The notes under the pieces: model-generated | What the model saw: the letters and a program-made list of their open reading frames with translations, nothing else | What the model was told of the DNA's origin: nothing | The model's database searches: none | Assembly (NCBI GenBank): GCA_014338405.1 | Contig: JTDE01001056.1 | Location: 1-64,000, forward strand | Length of the DNA: 64,000 nt | Direction of reading: 5' to 3' | DNA from: Paragonimus skrjabini miyazakii | Taxonomy: Eukaryota; Platyhelminthes; Trematoda; Plagiorchiida; Troglotrematidae | Program-made: the position numbers and the translations under genes | Part shown: piece by piece, positions 1 through 11,983 of the stretch | Layout of the letters: the number at the start of each line of letters is the position of its first letter | Numbering within the stretch: the first letter of the stretch is position 1

Positions 1-18
1 ATGATGATGATGATGATG
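1..18. repeat. (ATG)6 trinucleotide microsatellite
   Basis: Six perfect ATG units open the window, followed by a degenerate continuation (ACGATGAATG). The repeat is cut by the window edge, so its true length is unknown. It lies in what looks like intron sequence just before an exon candidate. Confidence 0.9.
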
Positions 19-62
19 ACGATGAATGCTTGTGTAAACTTTCACTTGGTGCTGTTGTACAG

Positions 63-151
63 CAGAATATGTCGATCAACTGGCTAGACACCTGTCTAAA
101 CGAATTATGCGTAGATCAGAATCGGAGTCACCAAGTCAGCCACCTTTGCAA
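63..151 (+). CDS. Internal exon candidate 1 of an unidentified gene
   Basis: An 89-base open segment lies between a pyrimidine-rich acceptor (GCTGTTGTACAG) and a GTATGT donor. Read with two leading bases it encodes EYVDQLARHLSKRIM and then RRSESESPSQPPLQ, a basic helix followed by a Ser/Glu/Pro-rich stretch. It ends on a complete codon. The composition is clearly protein-like and no stop interrupts it. A second acceptor three bases downstream is possible. I do not recognise the family. It is the first of seven plus-strand candidates whose phases agree. Another frame here is also open and runs through the donor, but its composition is less protein-like. Confidence 0.55.
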
Positions 152-381
152 GTATGTCACACCTTGCCGCGAGTTAGCATCGAGTATGCATTTTTTGGTA
201 GGTCTACTAGTCTTCAGTCAAATTGTCCAAGGCAGTCAGACAGGGAATTCTGGCAACGGTCGAACCAATCGATATCAAGTTGTGTAACCGGTTGCATTGT
301 TAACAAATTTTTACAACTTCCCTTACCTCGAGGGATCCACAGTTCACTCTTATCCGTACCCATACAAACAGCTGATTTCAG

Positions 382-415
382 TCATTTGACACAGATTTGT
401 CTCTTATCCCGAACA
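382..415 (+). CDS. Small internal exon candidate 2 (34 bases)
   Basis: A 34-base segment follows the acceptor GCTGATTTCAG and precedes a GTGAGT donor. Entered at phase 0, as the preceding candidate requires, it reads SFDTDLSLIPN plus one base. The intron between it and exon candidate 1 would be 230 bases. An exon this short can occur by chance. The support is the canonical donor, the phase match on both sides and the acidic, protein-like reading. Confidence 0.4.
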
Positions 416-1229
416 GTGAGTAATTATTTTGACTTTGATTTTGACCAGTTAGATATCCCAGACCGTATTTTTCTTATACTTTCCTTCACATTTGTATTGA
501 CCCGTTGATGAATTGCCGAAATCATACTTCCGTCATTTTCCATTTTTTCTAATTCATATCATATGTTGTGTTTTCTGGTTCCATTTTTTTTTTAAAGAAA
601 ACAAAATTTTCTGATTGTAAACAGATTGTGGTATTGTAATGTTACAAATAAGCCTATACATATTTCGCGTACTGCAACTGTTATCGGTTGACTTCGTAAG
701 TTTCACTAACAGTTTACGTGTCGAAACATTAAACATTATTGCATTTTGAAGTACATACATTGTTCATTGTGCAGTTGTGCTCTAAAACTCATCGGACAGC
801 CTAATTGGATGCCCCGGTTTGTAAATGTTCAGTTTGTATACGGAAGTTTGGTCAGAAGTAGCTTTTAATAACTGGTACGAATATGGCCCCAATATTGCGC
901 CAATCATCCGCTAGTCAGTCCTTCAAAATGAGTTTAGCTAATATGTTAGATTTCCGTCTTATTAAAGCCGATGTTTTTGTTACCAAGATGGCTAGTAACT
1001 TTTACAGCTTTCTGATTTCTGTCATGTCATTTGCTTCCCCATTTTTTATAGCACTTACAGATGTTGCTCATTAGGTGGTGATGTTTTTAGTCCGTCTCAC
1101 AAAACTCTTTCCGACAATTGATTGTGACCATTTTCCACTAGCATAAACGTCTTTCGGACTTCACTTAGTACTACCATACGGAACCAGATGTTTACATTTT
1201 GTTATTCATCCATCTAGATTAGGTTAAAT

Positions 1230-2040
1230 GCCTAACATCTCATTGTTGCTTCCCACCTAGCTGAGGTAATACTTGAAGTACGCGTCATGGCAAGTGATGA
1301 GTTCGCATTTGAAGAACGTGTTTGAATAACTAAAATCTGTGCTTGTCTTGGAAACATGGCCATTAACCGTATCGTTGACTGTACAATGCTCTCATCCGAT
1401 GTGAACAATACCGCGAAGCCACTTGCTCTCGCAAGCACGCAATCTTAGAATGTCGTTCACATAAGCAGGCTAAGCTGTACAATCGCACTGCGACATTGGC
1501 CTCTAACAACTAGCTGGTGTAGTGTCGGCCTCACCGATGATAGGGGTCACCCGATGCCGTCAAGGATTTGGGTATTCTTTTACCCTTGTTATCTCCAAAA
1601 CTCGTGTTGGTAGGTAGGCAGTGAGTTTACGTGGTCATTCATACCTTACGGGGCCTTACTATTAACCACATGGCTATCTTGCAGGTGGGTTTTTCAGTAT
1701 CTCCAGCTGACTGTTTCGGCTGTCAGACTCTGTTGCCAAAATCCAGTCCAATTGGGACGTTTGTTGTGCTTTTTCCGACCGTTCATCATCAACCTATTAA
1801 CGTTACGCCACTGCTGTCATGATTTTTTGATTCTCCGGTCCTGTTTCCAGTGTTGGATGTGTGTTAAAATGTTTATAAAACCAATGCCTGTTTCATCATT
1901 CATCGACAAATTTGAAACTTGAGGATCCTGTTTCTTAATGCGGTGCATAAACAACTGATCGCTATTGTCAGGTGTTGTGCCCATCTTAGTCAAACTGTTT
2001 TCGTTAGTTTGTTGGTCGCATCGACTTTCGATCAACTAGC
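1230..2040. other. Higher-GC block with open frames on both strands, unresolved
   Basis: This stretch is richer in G and C than its surroundings and carries medium-length open frames on both strands. On the minus strand 1817-2035 is hydrophilic (for example HRIKKQDPQVSNLSMNDETG) and 1232-1438 is also open. On the plus strand a frame is open from an acceptor-like site near 1684 to about 1920 and is unusually cysteine-rich. No known domain is visible. It may be a decayed transposable element or contain exons; the sequence alone does not decide. Confidence 0.25.
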
Positions 2041-2794
2041 TACACTTAAGGCTTTATGAGTGTGATCAAATGTGTTAACATGAAGGTCTGTCTGACCGTG
2101 TTACACTCAAAGTCTATGATGTTAGACGACCTTTACCTGAGCAGGTTACGCACCGGTTATTCACATGCAACTTCATCACGAGCTAACGCTAAACGGCTGC
2201 GTGCATTTTTTAAAAATTGTGTGGCCTGGTAATTATATAAACGACCATGGTTGTGTTTTCCATTCGTGTCAAAATGTTACCGTCCTGATGGTTAACTGAC
2301 GTTGCAAACTTGTTCAATGTTCAAGGCATAAGGGACGTATTCATTTTCTACTTGTATATCCGTTTGCAAATTTACCCCAGTGGAAGATTCAGTTACCTCA
2401 TGAACAGGCCTGAACTTATGAATGTCTGTTACTATGGTACTGTTTCCACTAAACGCGTTTAGAAGTAGGCAGCGTGTAGTCGTTTTTCTTTCCACACGTT
2501 TGATTTATCCTGGCCTGTTGCAAACAACTTTGACGATTGAATTTTTTTCATTGCCACTAGGTGACGTTCAGCCGTCTTAATCCTGTATCCATTACTGAGT
2601 TGAAACGCTACTGTCTAATTGTGAGTGGTCTGAAAGGAATGCAAATGAATTAATATCTGCCGAAAGGTATTCGTGACATTTTTATTATTTCCAACCACTT
2701 CTAGATAAACTGTGTTTTTCTACTATACAACATTTAGTGTGACGCGACGTACTTGATAATGTAGGTTGTTTTCTAACCTAGATGTGGAGCCCTT

Positions 2795-2870
2795 GAAGTA
2801 GGTGGACTGCGAACTCTTGATTATACAATTGGCAATCGGCCTCATGACCGCTAGACTATGTGGTAAGGCA
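2795..2870 (-). mobile_element. tRNA-derived SINE fragment (third type)
   Basis: On the minus strand an A-box-like segment (TAGTCTAGCGGTCATGAGG, 2840-2858) is followed at tRNA-like spacing by a B-box-like segment (GAGTTCGCAGTCC, 2804-2816). Together they look like the internal RNA polymerase III promoter of a tRNA-derived short interspersed element. The acceptor stem is not preserved, so it is not a functional tRNA. Its sequence differs from the two SINE families that recur elsewhere in the window. Confidence 0.4.
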
Positions 2871-3179
2871 AAATTTGATTGCTAAGGATTGCTCGTCGAT
2901 TGTTTATGGTAAAACAATAACCAATGAATAAAATCGAACTTATTTGGATACTAAAAGTTTTAGCATCTAATTTCATAATAAAGTTAAATAACACCAATGA
3001 CGTTTCCCAAAACTTATACTTGAATGATATAGAAATAAGAAAAGTATTTCAACATGGCGTTCGACATACTCTGTCAAATGGAAAGCTTATGATACTTATG
3101 GTACAAGACGTTTAACAAAATAGTCGTGATTAATACAATACTGCAAAGGAACTCAAAATTACTAATTTCAGGGCTGCTG

Positions 3180-3650
3180 TCAACAGTTTCTTGCCACGTT
3201 GAGGTCTTTGCGACGCATAATTAATAAAACTCCGAGAGCTTGTGATTTAATTTGGGGGACACGACCGGTGACCAACCAATCTTTCTTGATCGATGTACTG
3301 GTTCCTTACGTCTGTTGATCGGTTGATTAAATGGTATGCTTCTATGGCAGGTGAGACATAAACCCCACGGGGATAAGCTTCTTTGCCCGAATTTTTAATG
3401 TTTGGGTAATTCTGTCAACGTAAAAGTCGACACTTCTGCAATTGAATTGATAAACACAATGAAAGTTAAGTCTGTTCAGAGTTACTGGTTTAACCGGTAG
3501 TGAACGCACCTCGGTTGTTTGTTTACTGACGACTAAAGTTGAGGTGAGGAAGATTTGCTCAAGGGCTTTCTTCGCTGCTCGGGTTAATGGTTTAATTACA
3601 TCGTCCCTCTTGAGATGTAAATTCAGACAGCTTATATAACGTAAGCCCAC
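3180..3650 (-). pseudogene. Penelope-like retroelement, 3' coding fragment with GIY-YIG domain (copy 1)
   Basis: The minus-strand frame 3342-3650 encodes about 102 residues laid out like the C-terminal end of Penelope-like elements. A basic, helix-rich linker (residues 15-50, including RDDVIKPLTRAAKKALEQIF) leads into CVYQFNCRSVDFYVDR and TQTLKIR (about residues 65-88). This matches the GIY-YIG endonuclease pattern CVYxFxC, YxGRTxRxLxxR with substitutions at key glycines. Beyond the stop, the remnant WLVTGRV at about 3250-3300 matches the downstream LVxTGH segment. The reverse transcriptase core is not visible. The copy is broken by stops and frameshifts and cannot be active. It is oriented opposite to copies 2 and 3. 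The family call rests on motif order, not on a database match. Confidence 0.65.
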
Positions 3651-4471
3651 TATTCTGCAGTCACATTCTGTTTCTTGTACTCAATAGGTCAATCTTAGTT
3701 CATTCATCGCAAAACATTTAACGGTGATTCCCAATTTTACTTCAAAATTTCGCTTACTTCCTCGGAGTGATCGCGTGCCAACAGTGAAATTTATCGAAGG
3801 CTTACCGATTACTCGTCGGTAGTCATCATCGTGTAGCCTGAAGGCGTTGGTGGTTACCTTGAAACAATACTTGTTTTTAGTTCTGTTCTGTTGTTGTGGC
3901 AATCATGACCATATCGATCAACATTTTGTATAAATGACGTCATGTTTTCGATTGAAAGGAGTGTGAAAAATAGCAGCCTTCTCTCTAAATTATTGGACTG
4001 GATCAGGTACAATTGTTGTTTTTTCTTGTGTGATCTTTGTCTGACCCAATTAATGACCACTTTGAACGAACTTTTATAAAATGAGTTCGGTTGGGTGTGA
4101 AACTTTTTTTAAAGTGGACTAATGTCAAATGGCTTAAACGTTTCACAAACACAGAAGCTGGGACAACTATGTAAATACCTGTCTCATAGTCTATCTAGGA
4201 TGTATTTTGTGTTAAGCGAATTTGTTCTCAACTAGGCTTATTTAATTGGGGTTGGTATGGTTGATTGTGCTTGCAAACCTTCGTTCTTTTCATCGAAATT
4301 AAGACATGATGGACTACCTGTTCTTGTTATATTGCAGGCATTTTCGTTGTGAATAGTATACTACTCACTGCCATCAGTTTGCCCTGTTTCCTATGCATAT
4401 AACTGCTAGATCATTTCAGTTACCGTTACGTGACTAGTTCACTTCATCCATACTTCTGTGATTTCATTCAG

Positions 4472-4711
4472 TAAATGCAAACGTGTTGGTCAACAAGCCT
4501 GGATGTTATCCAGCATTATCATCACGGAACTTTTGATCATAATGAAATTCGGTTGGGATACAGTCAGCAAGCCACTACCTCGGTCGATTACTGTGCTGTG
4601 GTTCGTTGGCATCCTCGGTTTGACCTTGTGGACATTTTGGCATTTCTACGTGACCCGATGGCTCATCAAATTGAGCCAACAAGCAAACAAGCAAGACCAT
4701 GCAGATTAGTC
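4472..4711 (+). CDS. Membrane-segment open frame, exon candidate or relic
   Basis: A strong acceptor (CTGTGATTTCATTCAG) opens a frame of about 79 codons that ends in a stop at 4709-4711. It contains a probable transmembrane helix (SITVLWFVGILGLTLWTFW) followed by a basic-polar tail ending NKQDHAD. This would fit the last exon of a small membrane protein. A second frame from 4475 is open over the same bases up to 4804 and is also protein-like, so the coding frame is uncertain. It requires one leading base, which does not match the phase of exon candidate 2. It may therefore belong to another gene or to the decayed block just downstream. Confidence 0.3.
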
Positions 4712-5287
4712 AGACTCATGAGAAGATTTTCCTTTTCTTGTATTTATAAGCAACGACTCCCTCAGTTTTGTATGACCGCGTGTTCAAAGCGCCTCCATGA
4801 GTAACAGCCTCTAGCTTGCCTTTTGGCTCCTGATTAATCTACAGGTTGTTTTTACCGTTGCTCACGTTGTATTCTTTTTGCTAGTTTCTTGTGCCTATTT
4901 TTTATATTTTAATTTTATGGCAAATTATGCTTTCAATCATTCTTAGGCAAGTTTATCTGCTGACATTTTTTTTCTACCGCTCCTTCTCTCCTTCGGTGAC
5001 CAAATTGATTTACCTTCGGTTCTTTCCATATGTAATAAAAGAACGTTGTTTTCTTAACATGTCTTTTCCCGTGTTGGACGTATGATTCTTGTTAGTATAT
5101 TAATTTAGTTCACTACAGTTCATATAAATGCTTGCTTGTGTTTCGAGTTACATCTATCATTTATATATAACTGGTTGTATTAACCTCAGCCTCTGCAACG
5201 ACAAGTTCGTACTAGATGAAATCTAGTTCTTGGTGTTTACACTACGTTATGTAGTTGATACCTGGTCATTTGGCCACCTGCAGTTGG

Positions 5288-6014
5288 GGATTGCTGAGCA
5301 TGTGCCCAAGTTTTCACCTTGTTCTGTTCAGTTCATTTTTAATTTCCGGGATTTTATATTATCAGGCACTCGAACGTAGACTGGAGCATTCCGATTTACC
5401 GGAGCTCCGACCCAATCGTACGATCGATAGTAAATATCGTCAGCGTTATACTATATCGAACTGGTTTAACAGCGAAATGAGCAGACATTTAAAGTGTAGA
5501 GCTCATAACCTCAACAAGTCGATCAGCGATACTTCCGCCTCGGGGCTAGTCATCGGTAATTCACAAATGTTCTCAATCCTGTGGAGATAATAACCCAAAA
5601 CATTAATCGTATTTATTTCCACGAAAACACTGAGCAACAAGTAGCGACAAACCAACTATCCCAAATGGAAACAACATTGGCTCACAGTACCACAATGCTA
5701 TTAGACAAATGAGTAAACTGGATAAGTAGAAACCCCAACAGTTTTCACCGACAGACCGTTTCCGGGAAATGGATTACAGTTTGATACCAAGCAGGCTAAA
5801 GGTGAATTATAATCGGATAATATGATATTCCTACCTAATAGAATTCCTCCGAACAGTCAAGAAGGTTCAACACAACGTAAATGAGCTAAGCTTCAAAAAG
5901 AGTGGTGTACGCATCACTCAAACAAAACGCGGTAATAGACAGTCAGCTATTCGCATAACTCAGGTTGACGCGATGAAACAAAAACATCTGGGTCAAGGTC
6001 CAGATAAGTGTTAA
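5288..6014 (+). pseudogene. Decayed coding block, unidentified
   Basis: After an acceptor-like site (CCACCTGCAG, ending 5282) one frame runs to 5590. It holds a hydrophobic segment (FHLVLFSSFLISGILYY) and then a polar, basic region (for example RPNRTIDSKYRQRYTISNWF). A different frame then takes over. With two internal stops it reads RFREMDYSLIPSRLKVNYNR and, uninterrupted from 5826 to 6014, IEFLRTVKKVQHNVNELSFK and onward to GQGPDKC. The frame change plus stops suggest one old coding sequence that has decayed, such as a retroelement open reading frame. I do not recognise the protein. GC is higher than in the flanks. Confidence 0.35.
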
Positions 6015-6545
6015 AAACAGGAGAGGTAAAATATGTATGGGTAAACACTTGGAAAGAATAGGGTTAGGTCAGTTTTTTGTATGTTTGAACTTGAAATTTC
6101 GATACGATTATCCTCTTGTCATGTGGATACGATTATTGCTTTGCCCCACTCGATGTACGTCGTCCACTTCTAATCTCGTAAAGGTTGCATTAAGTTTACA
6201 GGATATTAACCACTACTGGGATATAAGTATTCTTTCTTCATTTTGTCAGTTTCGTTCGACATCAAGCGGTAAGTTCCAAACGTTTGACTAGAATCCATTT
6301 GCATACTTTGTGTCAACATAGCAGAGTCATGCCTCTTCGATTACCATCTCTTTTGTTTCACTTATTGCTGGTATTAGAAAATGTACCCCTTCCAACCCAT
6401 CGTCTAAAATTGTCACGTCTCAAGTAAGAATGACTGTGGAATGAGTGTTCATACATTTTTATCGGGGTTTTCACCAGTGTGCAGTAAACGCAACACATTT
6501 GTATGCCGGTTGTACTACACATGTTCCTCATGCAGAGAACCAGAC

Positions 6546-7018
6546 ACCTTATGTTTACGCCACTGTCGGGATTCGAACCACGGACATGCTGTTCATGAGG
6601 CAACCGTGTTTTACCACTGTGCCATTGACCTCACATTAGGCACGACCGAATTATCATATATGAACGCTCATCCACTTTCGCTTGTGAGTAATGGTCAGGT
6701 TGCCCGACCGTCTCAAGAGGAGACACAGTTACTGTTTGTTAACTCCAATGGATAACCCCGCGATTAGGATTTCCTAGACAGGTCGAGACCTCCGATCTCA
6801 TTAAACCTGCTAGGCGATGTCCGTGGTTCAAGTCCCGGCAGTGGCGATGATATGCACTACTGACGAGCTCTAATGAGAGCGAAACTCGAGTCTAGTGCTT
6901 CGTCCTCGAAAGGGGCCGACTGGAAAGTCTATGAGGATGCAACAACTGCGATCAATTTTGGGTGATGTTCAACTTGAAATTAACCAAATCCCCGACTACT
7001 CATTAGTAACCTTGTTTT
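6546..7018. mobile_element. SINE-A, internally inverted copy
   Basis: The left part (about 6557-6780) is SINE-A on the minus strand, with B-box complement at 6569-6579 and A-box complement at 6605-6623. The right part (about 6790-7008) is the same element on the plus strand, with B-box GGTTCAAGTCC at 6825-6835, the conserved body and the tail ending CTACTCATTAGTA. The two parts overlap in element coordinates around the B-box. Imperfect flanking repeats, ACCTTATGTTT (6546-6556) and ACCTTGTTTT (7009-7018), could be a target-site duplication. The arrangement fits a 5' inversion made at insertion. Confidence 0.75.
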
Positions 7019-7066
7019 GATTCCTAGGCGATAGAAACCGTGTGACCTTCGACGTCTTCGAAGTGA

Positions 7067-7270
7067 AATTTCAGTTCCAACAAGTGTTCGAGTAATCACA
7101 GGTGCAGAGCTGAACACTGTTCATTCGATATTAATCATACCGGAAGGGAATTTTCTAAGTTTGTTAGGAATATTGAGACGAAATTTCAGAAGTTGAGTGT
7201 ACTTTCAAATCTCAACGTCGAGTTAGAAAGTTTTGCTTGGTCAAAGATAAACTACTCAGAAATTAGTTAG
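7067..7270 (+). pseudogene. Open coding relic shared with 21.8 kb
   Basis: A stop-free plus-strand frame directly right of the inverted SINE reads AEHCSFDINHTGREFSKFVR and then NIETKFQKLSVLSNLNVELE before a stop at 7268-7270. A weaker relative occurs near 21768-21850 (DQFHC, stop, FDINLKHVNKFVSNI). Shared residues HC, FDIN and KFVxNI indicate a dispersed repeat with coding ancestry. No start codon or known domain is visible. It is probably a fragment of a retroelement reading frame; the family is unknown. Confidence 0.35.
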
Positions 7271-8793
7271 TAGTTAAAAATAGCATTCCGTCAACGGCAC
7301 AACACCGCACTGTTTTGGCGACAGCCGGAATAGGTGTCAACCATCAATTCGCGTAGCTGACAAGTTCGTCAAAAACTCTAACGGTTTACGGGTGCATAGA
7401 GAACAGAATCTATTAAATGCAATTAACATGTTTGTGCGCGGATCACACTTAAACCCGTTTGTTTCCCATTTCTAGTGGATGATTACACGAAAGCTTGGCT
7501 TACCGAATTTAATCCAGTAATTTCCGGATTGACATTAAAAGCAGCCATCCATTTGAAGTGAATGGCTTTTCTAACCTAGAACCTCCGTGTAACACATTTG
7601 ATTATTGCCATGTCTTGCGATCTTCATCCTGGTTTCAAATCTGATCAAAACCAGTTTCACAATTTCTTATGACGATCTATAGCAAATTTAATGGACTTAT
7701 TGATAGCACTGTGCGGCATAATCGGAAGGGATACGATACACTAGAGGCAAGCTATGGTTGCGCAAATTGACTGTACGTCAACTTGTTTTCTCTGGATTTC
7801 CTCACACGCACAAACCCCTATACTCTACAACCAGACAAAAAAACGCGAAAAACATAAACCGATAATGTTACCCTTTAACATCTGAACGTTGACCATGAGT
7901 AACGGAGAAATTCGTGTTTTTTTTGAAGTTTGCCAATTTTTTATAGGCTGTTGAAGGTGCAGTTTAACACTGAAATATCAATTGGTTACCCGACTGAGAA
8001 TTTTCATTGGGAAACAAATGATGCTAGATGGTGGTTTTTCCAACTTTTTGCATCATTGTCTGACTCTTTAGTGAAAACGTGTTTAAGTCAGCTCAGTAAT
8101 ATGCTCTATTTAGTTTGAGAAGTGAATTTTCGACTGTTCAATTGCTTGCATTTTGAACAAAATAAAAGACTATCAACTCAGTAGGTTTGAGACATGATAA
8201 CAATAACGGCAGTAACGTTAATAGATAATTTAGTAAACGATCATTAACGGTACCATTAAAAAATATTTTCCATATTCAGTTTTCTAATTAATTCAGGAAT
8301 AAGACAATTGGATTTTCATGGACGTCAAGCCAGATGAGAAGTAGTAAAAAGATGAGTAAATTCGGATGTATACAAATAAATGCTAATACCTGGATCCAAT
8401 TAAGTATATAGAGAAACACCAAGAGAGATCCGAGTTAGGAGGATAACTTGCTTAAAATATGATTTTGGATGCCACACTTTTCAACGTTGTAAGGTAGCGA
8501 AAATAAAGCAAATTACATTCCAGCTTAATAGATACTTTCAGTACCTAGAAATCGTATAAAACCATTTGACTCAAATTCCAGGAACATAATAGATGGCTAG
8601 CAGATTCAACGGAGGAGTACATACATTGGCAATGCGACCGATCAATTGTCGTGATATGGTCGTATGCCCAAGGTGTCGGGTATCGAATGATGGCTCGGTT
8701 GAAGTCGTCATCTGTACAAATAAAAACCAACTTATATTGTTACCGAAAACAATCTCTAGGTAATTAACAAATAAAAGTCATGACAAATGTTCC

Positions 8794-9111
8794 TTATTCA
8801 CGACAGATTGGGCAAACATTGAAAAGTTCCTCATATTGATTATCTTTCGCAATTGAAAACAACGCATCCACATATTCATGTGTGTTAAGTAATAGCCTGC
8901 GTGAAGTTGACCAACTTAACATTTCGTAGCTCTCCGGTAAACCAGATGAAGAAAACAGAGTAGGTTTTGTGTTGCCTAATAGCGCATCAGTTGCACATTT
9001 TGATAAATATTTGCAATCGGGAATCGACATGAGTGTTGTATGAAGTGAAGACAAGAGTAGGAAGCGTTGAAGAACATCAAATCCAGAGGTGATTGTTAAT
9101 GAGATGGTCGT
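8794..9111 (-). CDS. Minus-strand exon candidate, 105 codons plus stop
   Basis: A minus-strand frame starts directly after an acceptor-like CAATTAG and stays open to a stop at 8794-8796. It reads TTISLTITSGFDVLQRFLLL at the start, then hydrophilic sequence such as SSGLPESYEMLSWSTSRRLL, then EYVDALFSIAKDNQYEELF, and ends NVCPICRE. The mix of helix-forming, charged and aromatic residues is strongly protein-like. The final CPIC is a possible half metal-binding knuckle. It could be a terminal exon, or splice at the GTGAAT overlapping its end. It lies in what would be an intron of the plus-strand exon series, so it would be a nested antisense gene or a relic. The family is not recognised. Confidence 0.45.
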   Translation of the reverse strand, partial: TTISLTITSGFDVLQRFLLLSSLHTTLMSIPDCKYLSKCATDALLGNTKPTLFSSSGLPESYEMLSWSTSRRLLLNTHEYVDALFSIAKDNQYEELFNVCPICRE

Positions 9112-9320
9112 CTAATTGAGTAACGTGGCTAAAAATTCTGTACGTGCCTGATAATCAAGGACCAGAGGCCACACTAGCAGAAAATTTGAAGCAGCGTTCA
9201 TCTACTAGTGTTACAATATGCATCATTATCTTTTAGGAAACAGGGAAACAGCTCTAGCCTCTTCATTAAAATGTAACATAGCAAGATTAAAGATGATATG
9301 GCATATCGATTAATTTGAAG

Positions 9321-9440
9321 GAGACGTGATTGTGAAAAATTGGACTGGAACCAGGGTGAGAATAGTAGGTCCTTAGACAGCAAGCACTCTACCTACCAGC
9401 TGAGAATTACGGAGTCCAGTCGAAGTCCAGATTTTTCATC
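9321..9440. mobile_element. SINE-B, internally inverted copy
   Basis: On the minus strand 9321-9409 carries an A-box-like CTCAGCTGGTAGGTAGAGTG, a B-box-like GGTTCCAGTCC and the start of the family tail (AATTTTTCACAATC). Immediately to the right, 9410-9440 is the family tail on the plus strand (AGTCCAGATTTTTCATCACA). The head-to-tail inversion repeats the structure seen in SINE-A. The head resembles tRNAs with a CTCAGTTGGTAGAGC D-arm. Confidence 0.6.
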
Positions 9441-9574
9441 ACAGATTAGCAAAGCTGTTATACACTCTTAATGTTCAACAATTACATGGGGGAATTCCCG
9501 TTTTAACTGAGAAACTACAGCGGTAGTCTACTCCCCGGGTAACTGATTTCGAATGTGGATTTTCAAAATTATTG

Positions 9575-9650
9575 CTCGGATAACTCAGCTGATGAAGCAC
9601 TTTGCACTTGTGAGCATGCTGTTCCTGTGGATGATTCAGACCTGTCGTAA
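9575..9650 (+). mobile_element. SINE-B fragment
   Basis: The segment contains TAACTCAGCTGATGAAGCAC (9581-9600), then GAGCATGCTGTTCCTGT, then a degraded B-box region (GATTCAGACC). The order and spacing match the better copy at 36268-36362. The tail is not recognisable. Confidence 0.5.
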
Positions 9651-11983
9651 ACCTGATTTACTTGTAACTGGTTCCCTTTCAGAACATAATGGACCAAACT
9701 AGAAAGCAAGTGAACATCATGGATGGAACATGAGCAGATAATAGGCAAGTGTATCAGAGTCTGTGATGTTCACTGCAGCCATCGTTTGCATGAAAATGAG
9801 TTTCTTAAAAACATTCAATACTACAAACATGTGTGAAATCGGGCAACTTTGAGCTTGTTTAGTGTTTGGTGTGTTGCATGTTTTTCTCTGCAGTAGTTAG
9901 CAATTTTACAGCACTTAACACTGACTAAATAGCACAGCCAGTGGATGGTATGAAACGGTGCAGTCCTTAAGAACGGTTGATAGTAAACTGTCTGATTCGT
10001 ATACGTTGTCAGATTTTACCAGAACTAGTTTTTTAATAAGCTGATAAGCTATCAGTGAGTTAAGTATATCAGCAGATAACTGGAGCTTTGTAGATGCTGA
10101 GGACAAATTTATTCATCTACCTCGATGGTTTGTCTCTTGATAGGTGAGTTTATTCTGTAAAGCCTCTTCCTTATTTTCTAGCTCTCGAAGCTGCTTTTTT
10201 AACCTGGTACGGGCACCGGAATTAAGTGATTTAGGTTATATGTGATAGACTTCGAATTTTACTTCGCAGATAAACGGTCTGCCGATCTGTCCGTCTTTTA
10301 TTTTTATGAAGTCCTTTCTTACACATTAAAAATTATCTGGCAGTACGAATGTAGACTACTTCACACGAGCCGCACATATGGAGACCTGACTTGAGGTAGC
10401 TAATCATCTGATCGCAATAGACGGGCGGACAGTCGTGATGAGAAAATCATTTTCGAGGACAGATTGCCGACGCCTAATTCTAGAAACCTTTTTGTGAGTG
10501 AGCAGCTAGTGGCGCGTCTTATTTTGAGTTGTGAGAAAGCGCTTCACAACAAAGTGGTCAGAATTATTAAGCGGACAGCGCTTTCAGACAGAACACAGCT
10601 GTCTTTTGTTAAGAAAGTCTAGGCTGAGCTGTGAACCCAAACGTGTAGGGGAAACCGAGATTAGTAAATGGGTGGTATCAACATGTGCCAGGTCATCTAG
10701 ACCCTAATCCGCTCTATGTTATTAACCACTGTCAGTTCTTTTCAGCCAATCAGATTCCTGTCTAACATAAACAGTAAGAAGTGAATATATGAATGTTTAT
10801 GTGGTAGCGTTAAATGATTTCCAGTATCTCATAGTTGAATTTCCGGTTATTTTAATGCTAAGATTACTTTTGTATTACTTACATCAGTCTATCATCTACG
10901 TTTTTTGGCTGGTCTGAATTGTACATGAGTTACGTGATTATGCTAACATAACAGAATTTCTATCGGACAGCAGAGTAAAGAACAGTTTATTTATAAACAA
11001 GCTGGTAATTGTTGGAGATTGGCTTTACTGTTCAAAAGCTGGATTGATTGAAGGCTGGGATAGGTTCAACATTCGTAGTATCTCCTATCAATTTTGTGAT
11101 ACCGGTGTTACCACAGACAACAATAAGTAAAAGTGTATCATTTTCGACTCTTCGGGGAGCATCATGTTCAATTTTACCGATTAGCTGGATTGCAGTCTTG
11201 TTCGAGTAACTTATGCGGCCAACCGACTCAATGGCTGCCCGTGCGATCAGGTTATTGGTTCGCTACTCCTGATATTTCTCCTAAAGCACCCAGTTAGCGA
11301 CTATAGGTGTGGCTGTGGAGAGCAGATTTGTTTTCTGATTTGAAATACAAGATTATTCCAGTTGGGCCTCTTCGTGACAGTTAGAACCGACGGCAGCATG
11401 AAGTGAGACACTTCTAGAATTGGAGATGAGTAGCTATCTAAAGTTTAGTGGTTGATTGTTTCCCGAATGGTCAGTGTACAAGGTAAGAGGTTTGAGTTTC
11501 TTGATCATAGTTTGAGCCACTTGACTGTAACATCTTTGCCATCCTTTGAGGAATATTAGCTGGAACTGGGGGTATATTTGCAAATCAGTAAATCAATTTA
11601 TTCTGTGGTTGTATTCCTCCTAGTAATTTGAGGAAACAGGATCACTCGGTAGGATTCAAGTTAAACAGTGTTACCAGAAGTCATGTTGTGAAAAAGTTGG
11701 ATTTCGGTTGAATTCGAAACAGCCAGAGGATTGGTATACTTGTTTCGGGATATAATTCTCCAGACGAGCTACAAAATCATACCGGAAGTTCGAGAAACAC
11801 ACAATGAGAACCGATTACCCACCCATCTCTCTGTCCCATTGCGTTATCTAAAGAACGAATTCACCCGAATGTTTTTCACCAGAATCCGTCAGCGTCGCTC
11901 ATTATTGAGTTGATGGATTCTACTTGACGAATGTCCCGTGACCTAGTCCGGCTATAATATTTGTAGACTTCCGGTTTAAATTC

